Shown: positions 56,393 through 64,000 of the stretch, piece after piece | How the letters are laid out: each line of letters starts with the position of its first letter | Position numbering within the stretch: position 1 is the stretch's first letter | Source of the DNA: Heracleum sosnowskyi | Taxonomy: Eukaryota > Streptophyta > Magnoliopsida > Apiales > Apiaceae | Assembly (NCBI GenBank): GCA_030848705.1 | Contig: CM061242.1 | Span: 62,507,064 to 62,571,063, forward strand | DNA length: 64,000 nt | Direction: 5' to 3' | The notes under the pieces: generated by a model | What the model was told of the DNA's origin: nothing | The model's input: the letters and a program-made list of their open reading frames with translations, nothing else | Databases searched by the model: none | Position numbers and translations under genes: made by a program

Positions 56393-57385
56393 TGTTAATC
56401 CCAAATGATCTAACAGAATTGTAGAAGGGGGGTTGAATACAATTCTAGATATTTTTAAACTTAAAACAACTTTTAAATAACTTAACACAGAAAATAAAAA
56501 CACACAAGCAAATATAAAATTTCAGTTGGATGTTTTGAGGATCCAACTGAGATGTTTTTATTGCGGGAATAATCTGTGTTACAAACGTAGCACAGCTGCT
56601 CAGTTCTTAATGTAGAGTGAGAGTGCTCTTGAAAGAAAGCTAATACAAAATTTTCATATCTCACTTCTTACAAGAAAATGAACTGCTACACTTGGTTATA
56701 TATCACAAGTTTACAATGCTATTTTTGGCTACTCTAAAATGTACTAAGGGTAACCGCCAGTAGCTTGCTTTTCATTCCTTTTGTCCAATGGTCCTTGGAG
56801 ATCTTGTCTTTTGTCTTCATGCTTATTATGATCACACTCAAGAACCTAATTGGAAATTGGAATGTTTCCTCATTCCCAGTGACCATTTTAATGGCTCCCA
56901 ATGCAAAGTACACTTCTACATCACCTTTTGATCTGTCAGAAAACTGTCACTATCACTTTGTCAACTGTTCAGAAAAGTGATAGTGATTCATTGATAGTAG
57001 TGAGATGTATTTCGTTGATGGCTTTATTCTTTATTCTGTTGATGGTACATTCTTCATTCCGTTGATAGTGTAATCTCCATTCCGTTGACATGTCTTCACT
57101 TAGGCAAAATTACAAGGCACATAATATTTACAATTAGCCAACCTATTTTGCCTATCTAGTACTTAGTCAACATGACTTAGAAAACCGATCTAATACCTAC
57201 AACAAATTCCTATTAATTAGTGAAGTATTGTACAGTGCAATTGCTACATTACTCATTTCGTTGATGAGCTACCTGTCAACGAAAGCTGCAAAGCATACCA
57301 TTCCGTTGACAGTTACAAAAGTGACTTAACACAAAATCTACTAAGTGTTTTTATAATTATCATCAAGAACAACATATTCCTAACA
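56393..57385 (-). repeat. Copia-C 5' LTR
   Basis: A 993-bp LTR matching 27162-28155, with TATATAA at 56696-56702. The perfect hairpin pair TTTCGTTGA (57256-57264) and TCAACGAAA (57276-57284), loop 11 nt, is followed by a further TTCCGTTGACAG. Confidence 0.93.
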
Positions 57386-57390
57386 AAAAA

Positions 57391-57738
57391 TTATTATGTT
57401 TTAGTGTTTCTGATTGGATTCTCTATTAGGACAAGTATAAATAAGGTCGACGAAACCATTTCTGAGCTCTTAAGCTCTTAGCAGGAAGTAGAGTATTATG
57501 TAAGGGTTGAACCCATTTTCAAGTTATTTATAAAAGGATGTTTTCATTTGACATTTTCATGTTTTTATGATAAATGTTGTATCTAATATTAACAAACAAG
57601 CAAAGTTGAGAAAAAGCTAAATGTGCAAAATAATCAAAAGAAATTAAACTTATATAAAAGTTTAAGTAAGAGCCCGAAGGCTTACAACGCAACATACATA
57701 AGCCACGCAGGGCTACATATAAAACATAAACATATAAA
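57391..57738 (+). other. Gypsy-2 sequence between pol end and antisense gene
   Basis: Sequence resumes after the Copia-C duplication; a stop closes the pol frame within a few codons. The rest is non-coding and probably the shared 3' region of pol and the antisense gene. Confidence 0.5.
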
Positions 57739-58717
57739 CTATTCATCCCCATCCTTTCTGCCTATATCAGTTTCTTCTTCACCTTCTGAGCTAGAGCTAG
57801 AATTGCAGCAAGTAGTGCTAGGATCATCGGCAGCAATATCACCCCTCGTGTCAACAGAAGGTGAAGAATGCTCAGGATCCAAAATCCGATCATCCTCATC
57901 CATGTCGTCCTCACCAGCTAACGTTCTCTCGAAGGGAGTTGGAGTGTGTGGGCTAGGAAAGAGAGCAAGATCGAAGGCATCAGGATGCTTCTCTAAGACA
58001 ACTTTCAAAGCCTCATCCCATCCTTTAGAATATTGAATAGGAAAAAGAAGCTCGTCATGCTTACCTATCAAGTCCTTGTATTCCTGGGAATCAAGGTACT
58101 CATTTATGAAGTCTTCTTTGTTATTCCTTAGCTCGACTAGCTCAGCTTGAGCATCCTCTAACTCTTTCTCCTTCCTAACTAATGTTTCCTTTAGAGACTT
58201 CACCTCCTCTTCGGAAGCTTCTAGCTTCGCTTTGTAAGAATCAGAAGAGGTACGCCAGGCTTTGGCTTGAAATAAAGTGCCTTGGAAATTCGCATTGACC
58301 TATATTAGCAAAAAGAAAGTTAGGACAAAGTCACGAATAACAAAATAATAGAAACGTATGCAAGGGGCAAAAAGGCATACCGTAGCCATGGCTTGAGAAC
58401 CCAGGTGTTCCACCCCCTCTATGGTAGAGTCTGCCACTATATCCCTATAGTCGCAAGGAGTGAGCGAATGGTAAGACCACTCCACAGCGTGTTTGGACAC
58501 CCCCACCACTGTGTCCTTTTTCATAATGCCTTAATTTGGGCGCCAAACAAAGGATTTGGAGGAGACGGGGGTCTCAGTCACCTCCACAGGGGCCTTGTAT
58601 GCAACCAAAAAGACGGGGGCATCAGGCTTCCCCCGAGGGTCACTCCCCAATCTAGCCCTTTTCATCCTAGCAGTCTCCCCCTCTTGGGCTCATTTGTTTT
58701 ATTAATAAAGGCCGCAG
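57739..58717 (-). pseudogene. Gypsy-2 antisense gene, spliced, downstream of pol
   Basis: On the minus strand an exon follows TTTTTTTTTGCAG at 58718 and runs to 58381 (PDAPVFLVAYKAP, then KKDTVVGVSKHAVEWSYHSL), with a frame change near 58665 and a stop near 58530. An 81-bp intron (58380-58300) starts GTATGC and ends ATATAG. The last exon (58299-57739) gives a coiled coil (EEVKSLKETLVRKEKELED) and an acidic tail, ending at 57739. Tat-lineage elements are known to carry antisense genes of unknown function at this place; this appears to be one. Earlier exons beyond 58718 lie in or past the Copia-D insertion. Confidence 0.7.
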
Positions 58718-58800
58718 CTGCAAAAAAAAACAAGGGCGAAAACGACAATGGGTATAAGAAAATCTCAAATAAATAAAAGAAAGTGAGAAAAGAGTGTTAC

Positions 58801-59235
58801 TGTTAGGAACTATGTTGTTTCTTGATGATAACTAAACTAATTTAGTGAAAATTGTATAAGTAAAAATGTAGCATTCAACGGATAGCATGCGTTTGCAGTA
58901 TCCGTAAAATGGTAGCTTATCTACGGATAAGACTCAATGTAACATGTTTGTGTATTTCTGATGTAGAAGTTGGAGTATTAGTTTTAGGCTGAATAAGTCA
59001 TGTTGAATGTTAATGGATATGTAGAATAGGGAGGCTAATTGTAAATAGACTATGCCTTGTAATTTTATATAAATGAAATTGACTGTCTACGGATAGCAGT
59101 ACTAGCCTTCTATGGATGTGGTCAAAATACTGTCTACGGATAGCAGTACTAGCCTTTTACGGATGTGGTCAAAATACTCTCAATGGATGCAACTCAAATA
59201 ACTTATACAGATGCAATATGTACTTTGTGAAAAGG
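58801..59235 (+). repeat. Copia-D 5' LTR, 3' part lost
   Basis: It starts TGTTAGGAACTATGTTG with CTTGATGATAA, matching the A/C LTR start. The downstream part carrying the usual GGGATTAACA end and the primer site TGGTATCAGAGC is absent or decayed, so the end is approximate. It holds words CAACGGATA, TCTACGGATA and ATCCGTA, including the direct repeat CTACGGATAGCAGTACTAGC (about 59090 and 59140). Confidence 0.7.
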
Positions 59236-59303
59236 ATAGTTCTGACAGAGCACACGGGTTGACAGATTTCACAGAAGTTTAAAGATCAAAAGACATCAGA
59301 ATC

Positions 59304-61367
59304 ATGGGTCAGAAGTATTATGGAGTTAAGATACTAGTTCTTGATAGAGAAAATTACTTTCACTAGAAAGTAAAGATGCGTTTACATCTTATGTCTATGG
59401 ATGAAGGATATATAGAATGCATCGATCATGGTCCTCATGTTCTAATGAAGCCAAACACCTCAATAGCTTAAGCACCTGCAGGAATCCCAAGCACCATTCC
59501 AAAGTTACCTTCAGAATGGACTCCTGAGGACATCATTGCCGTTCACAAAGACAAAAATGCTATGAAAATTTTGTTCAATGGTCTTGATTCTGACATGTTT
59601 GACAATGTTATTAACTGTTCTACAGCCAAGGAGATTTGGGACACTGTCCAAACCATCTGTGAAGGGACTGAGCAAGTTAGAGAAAACAAGATGCAGCTCC
59701 TCATACAACAATATGAACACTTTCACATTAAGAGTGGAGAATCTTTGAATGATACTTTTAGTAGATTTCAAAAATTACTGAATGGATTGAAGTTGTATGG
59801 GAGGGTGTATCAAATCAAAGATTCAAATCTTAAATTTCTCAGAGCCTTGCCAAAAGAGTGGAAGCCTGTGACTGTTTCCTTAAGAAACACTCAAGAGTAC
59901 AAGGATTTTACTCTTGAACGGCTGTATGGAACTCTAAAGACATATGAACTAGAAATGGAGCAGGATGAGGAAATTAAGAAGGTCCAGAAGAAAACTGGAT
60001 ATGTTGCCTTAGTAGCAAGTGTTAACAAGGATGAGGACATGAAGGAAGAAACTGCTGAAGCTACACCAAGCCCAAGTGCTTGTGAAATCAGATTTGAATC
60101 AAGGAAATGCAAGGGTAAGATGATTGAAGAAAGTGAGCCCTCTAACCAAGATGAAATGGATGAGCTAGATGAACATTTAGCTTTTCTGTCAAGAAAATTC
60201 CCAAAACTCACTGAGCTTTCTACAGAGGAATGCAATAGTGCAATTAATGATATGTCTACTAAATTGTACCATATGCGTATTTCTCTTAAATCACTTACAA
60301 AAGAAAACACTAGGATTAAAGATGCTAATCAGTTTTTAAGTGATAGAAATGTTTTCCTGGAAACTCAATTTATTGAGTTTGAGAAAATGAGGTTAGAGTG
60401 TAAAGTTGCCAAGGATGAACTACTAGATGTACTAAAAAGAGAAGAAATTCTCAAAGCACAGTTAGCTAAAGAACAGGAAACAATTTCTAGATGGACTGAT
60501 TCCAGGAATGTTGTCACAAACATAATCAAGGCTCAAGGTGTGGATACATTCTACAAGGAATCAGTAGGAAAAGAAAAGAGAAACTAGATGTTGAGAATCT
60601 AGGAGATGATGATACTTCTATGGATAGTGACCATCCGTTGATAGGTAACTCCTCAACGGATGAGATATGTCCAAAGAAATGTACATCAAGTGTCAGTAAA
60701 GAAAAACTTGAGAAACTGAACAAAAAGTATGATCCAACCAGCAACAATTTTATTCAGGGAGAATGCAGCAAAACCAAAACTAAGGATGTCAACATAGGTC
60801 ACTTGTCCAACAAACAATTGAAGGACAAGTTAGAGAACATAGAGGTCAAGGCTGAGAGTAAAAAGAAAAAGAACAGAAATGGTAAGGTAGGGATTAATAA
60901 GCACAACAACTACACACCTGACAAGTATGCTCCCAGGAAAACTTGTGTAAAGTGTGGTAGTGTTAATCATTTGTCTACCAACTGCAAAGCTGTTAAGAAT
61001 TCATTTGTTCAAATGCCATTGCATGTACCCAATGTGCCTATGCCTGTAATAATTATCATGCATCAAATTTGTATGCCAATATGCCATTTGTTCCAAATCC
61101 TTATATGAATGCATTCAAAATGCCACAAATGACATGGAGCATGCCACACATGAACACTATGTTTGCACAGCATCCTCAAATGCGTGCATCAAACATGTAT
61201 GCATATGAACATCCTCAAAATGTTGTCTCTCAGAGGTCAACACCCAGGGTCAAGGTTGATTTAACTTAACCTGAGATTAAGGTGCAAAATGACAAGAAAG
61301 GCAGAGTAAAGGCTAACAAGAAAGGACCCAAGGAAACTTGGGTACCAAAATCAACTTGATTTGGTTT
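59304..61367 (+). pseudogene. Copia-D gag, first zinc knuckle deleted
   Basis: ATG at 59304 (MGQKYYGVKILVLDRENYF), then stops near 59365 and 59470. It is open from 59562 through the Gag domain (EIWDTVQTICEG, LRALPKEW) and a coiled coil to 60585. Compared with Copia-A and C, the segment with knuckle 1 is missing in frame: FLSRKFPK joins directly to LTELSTEECNS near 60205. After a frame change near 60590 come the family hairpin (60632-60662), knuckle 2 (CVKCGSVNHLSTNC), another frame change near 61060, and the tail ending WVPKST at 61367. Confidence 0.86.
60632..60662 (+). other. Perfect 10-bp hairpin of the family word inside gag
   Basis: CATCCGTTGA (60632-60641) and TCAACGGATG (60653-60662) pair perfectly with an 11-nt loop, the same loop length as the LTR hairpins of Copia-A and C. 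It is read as HPLIGNSSTDE. Confidence 0.8.
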
Positions 61368-64000
61368 TGTTGTGTGCCGGGAAACATAAAGAATCTATGG
61401 TACCTAGACAATGGCTGCTCTAGGCACATGACTGGAGATTCTACCCTGCTCACAGAGTTTGTGGAAAAAGCTGGCCCTAGCATTACCTATGGAGATGACA
61501 GCAAATGTTACATTAAGGGATATGGCTTGATTTCAAAATAAAATGTCATCATTGATGAAGTAGCACTAGTTGATGGACTCAAGCACAATTTGTTGAGTAT
61601 CAGTCAACTATGTGATAAAAGTTTTTCAGTTTCATTAAATCAAGGAGCCTGTGTTGTTTCAAATAAAGAAAACAACAATGTGGTGTTGATAGGCCATAGA
61701 AGAGGAAATGTATATATAGCTGACTTCAACTCAACAAGTTCAGATTCAATCACTTGTCTTCTGAGTAAAGCAAGTAAAGATGAGAGTTGACTGTGGCACA
61801 AAAGGCTACCACATTTAAATTTCAAATCAATGAATGATCTGGTAAGAAAAGACCTAGTGAGAGGAATTCCATAGTTGGAATTTTCTAAGGATGGACTATG
61901 TGATGCTTGCCAGAAAGGGAAGCAAAGGAAGATCTCTTTCAGAAGAAAGTCAGATTCATCAATTGAGCAACCTCTACAACTATTACACATGGATTTATTT
62001 GGACCATTAAATGTCATGTCAATCTCAAAGAAAAGATACTGCCTTTTGATTGTGGATGATTTTTCAAAGTTTACCTAGACATACTTCCTGCATTCTAAAG
62101 ATGAGGCCAATGAAATCATAATCAATCACATCAAGGTTGCTAACAATCATCCTGATTTCAAAGTCAGAAGAATCAGGAGTGATAATGACACTGAGTTCAA
62201 GAATTCAACAATGAGGTTGTTTTGTGAGGAGAATGGAATCATTCATGAGTTTTCTGCACCTAGAACACCACAACAAAATGGAGTGGTGGAAAGGAAAAAT
62301 ATAACTCTAATTGAGGCTGCAAGGACAATGCTAGGTGAATCAAAGTTACCCACATATTTTTGGGCTGAAGCAGTTAACACTGCATGTTTCACTCAAAATA
62401 TCTCTTTGATTAATCAAGCTAAAGGGATGACTCCATATCATCTGCTCAAGGGAAGGAAACCATCTTTGAATTTTCTACATCGTGTAAATCTTTGGATGCA
62501 AAGGTTTTTTATTGAGAAATCAAGGTGAAAATCTTGGAAAATTTGAGTCAAAGGCAGATGAAGCCACTTTTGTGGGTTATGTAGTTGGAAAAGCCTACAG
62601 GGTTTACAATCACAAAATCAACATTGTTATGGAATCTGTACATGTTGTTTTTGATGTTGTCAGAATTCAAGGTCTCACAGACGAGGGTTTCATGAAACTC
62701 TCAAGTTTGAGAATGAGGTGGAAGGTCTATATTATGATGATGAAGATAATGATCATGAGGATGAACCAGTCCCACCAAGAATGATTATTTCAAACATGGA
62801 CAACTCAATTTCTATTGAGCCATCCATAGAAGGGACAAATGGAGCATCCGTAGAAAGTCAAAATGGTGCATCCGTAGGAAGTCAAAATGGTGCATCCGGA
62901 GGAAGTCATTTTGAGGCATCCTTTGGTGGATCACAACACAGGACAACCACCTCAATAAACTCAGGGGGAGTTTCTCCGAGTCAAGGATCAACCTCAACTC
63001 CACATGATCATGTTCATGACAATGATACTACATCTTCAAGACCTACACCTGCAACAAGGAGAAAATGGACTAAGGATCACCCATTTGAACTGATCATTGG
63101 TGATGCATCCTCAAAAGTCCAAACTGGAAGAGCTACTCAAGATGAATGTTTATACAGTAGCTTTCTTTCATGAGATGAACCAAAGAAAGTTGAGGATGTT
63201 CTTCTAGATCCAGATTGGGTGTTAGTTATGCAGGAAGAGCTAAACCAATTTGAGAGAAACAAAGTATGGAAGCTGGTACCCAAGCCTAAAAACAGAAGTG
63301 TTATAGGAACAAAATGGATATTCAGAAATAAGATGGATGAAAATGGCATAGTCACAAGGAACAAAACAAGGTTGGCTGCTAAGGGCTATTCTCAAGAAGA
63401 ATGAATAGATTATGATGAAACATTTGCCCATGTTGCTAGATTGGAAGCAATAAGGATATTCCTAGCCTATGCAGCCCATGCCAATTTCAAGGTCTATCAA
63501 ATGGATATCAAAAGTGCCTTCTTGAATGGGGAATTAGAAGAGGAGGTATATGTCAGTCAACCTCCTAGTTTTGAAGATCCAAATTATCCAGAATTTGTCT
63601 ACTTCCTACTCAAGGCACTTTATGGACTGAAGCAAGCACCTAGAGCCTGGTATGACACACTATCACAGTTTCTTTTAGAGAATCACTTCACTGGAGGTAC
63701 TATTGATAAAACTCTCTTCTTTAGAAATGTTAATGGCTCTAGTATACTTGTTCAAATTTATGTAGATGACATAATATTTGGGTCTACAGATGAGAAGCTT
63801 TGAAAAAGGTTTGCCAAACTTATGCAAAGTAAATATGAAATGAGCATGATGGGTGAACTTACCTATTTCCTTGGCTTTCAAGTTAAGCAAGTGAAAGAAG
63901 GAATCTTCATTAGTCAAACTAAATACATCTTTGATCTATTAAAGAAGTTTGATCTAATGGATTGTTCTCCTGCTAAAACACCCATGCCAACTGCCACTAA
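61342..64000 (+). pseudogene. Copia-D pol: protease, integrase, RT (incomplete)
   Basis: Protease motif YLDNGCSRHMTGD with the usual Ser of DSG changed to Asn. Integrase zinc part (WHKRLPHLNF with His-to-Pro-type changes, CDACQKGK), core D (HMDLFGP), D (RSDNDTEF, Gly changed to Asp) and E (VVERKN). The variable linker has tandem GASVESQN-type units (62840-62905) coded by GCATCCGTAG words. RT has SAFLNGE and YVDD (about 63763) and continues past 64000. Stops or frame changes occur near 61540, 61789, 61875, 62078, 62490, 62700, 63172, 63403 and 63803. Confidence 0.9.

Larger units (their letters stand above)
27162..57385 (-). mobile_element. Copia-C: complete Sirevirus-like copia element with nested insertions
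   Basis: Matching LTRs at 27162-28155 (3') and 56393-57385 (5') enclose, on the minus strand, a primer site, gag, pol in three pieces, a spacer, a ~4.5-kb extra gene and a polypurine tract. The flanks read AAAAT (27157-27161) and AAAAAT (57386-57391), a target duplication that is imperfect by one A. Copia-B (40250-52129) and the Ulp1-bearing CACTA-2 (34554-39899) sit inside pol. Without them the element would be about 13 kb. Confidence 0.9.
21251..58800 (+). mobile_element. Gypsy-2: Tat-type Ty3/gypsy element split by nested insertions
   Basis: Gypsy-2 sequence occupies 21251-23719, 27121-27161 and about 57391-58800. The pieces are colinear: the pol C-terminus stops at the solo LTR (23720), resumes after the ATTGA duplication (27121), is cut again by Copia-C (27162-57385) and continues at 57391 with the antisense gene expected downstream of pol in Tat-lineage elements. 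The 5' part (LTR, gag, most of RT) is not seen, being lost or displaced at the element X insertion. Copia-D enters at 58801, so the 3' LTR may lie beyond the window. Confidence 0.82.
58801..64000 (+). mobile_element. Copia-D: decayed copia element running off the window
   Basis: A plus-strand relative of Copia-A/C with LTR start, gag and pol in order and many stops and frameshifts. Its family word is a variant (ATCCGTTGA, TCTACGGAT). It interrupts Gypsy-2 at 58801 (left flank GTTAC) and continues beyond 64000. Confidence 0.88.

Overview
This is transposable-element DNA from a plant nuclear genome, most likely a eudicot with a large repeat-rich genome. The evidence is plant-type Ty3/gypsy (Tat lineage) and Ty1/copia polyproteins, CACTA transposon ends and transposase, initiator-Met-tRNA primer sites, GT-AG introns and AT-rich spacers. 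I found no intact single-copy host gene, rRNA, tRNA or CRISPR array. Nearly every coding region is a broken retroelement gene, so the value of the window lies in its nested architecture and in nucleotide-level signals inside the elements.

Layout. (1) 1-9619: plus-strand tandem array of a Tat-type gypsy element, three internal regions separated by shared 415-bp LTRs (exact 3230-bp period); units 1 and 2 lack pol, unit 3 runs into reverse transcriptase. (2) 9620-12231: half of a CACTA transposon (minus) cutting off unit 3. (3) 12232-19184: Copia-A (minus), truncated in a post-pol gene. (4) 19185-21250: LTR and leader of another minus-strand element (element X). (5) 21251-58800: a second Tat-type gypsy element (Gypsy-2, plus), carrying two RNase H modules and a spliced antisense gene, split by insertions: element X at 21250, a 3.4-kb solo LTR at 23720-27120 (target duplication ATTGA), and Copia-C at 27162-57385 (minus). 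Copia-C contains Copia-B (40250-52129, duplication AGTGC) and a CACTA-like element with a Ulp1-type protease (34554-39899). (6) 58801-64000: Copia-D (plus), decayed, running off the window.

The four copia elements belong to related families resembling the Sirevirus type: gag with two or three zinc knuckles, pol, then a very long extra gene (ORF3) before the 3' LTR. Three features recur and seem to act on nucleic acid rather than protein: a family-specific palindromic word (TCAACG/CGTTGA in A, C and D; ATCAGGA/TCCTGAT in B) scattered through LTRs, gag, the integrase-RT linker and, where present, spacer and ORF3; a GGGGGAG purine core, like the 3' polypurine tract, also in the integrase-RT linker and in ORF3; and a GT...AG segment of 38-43 nt exactly where gag and pol change frame. 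Copia-B also carries a small antisense gene with its own TATA box.
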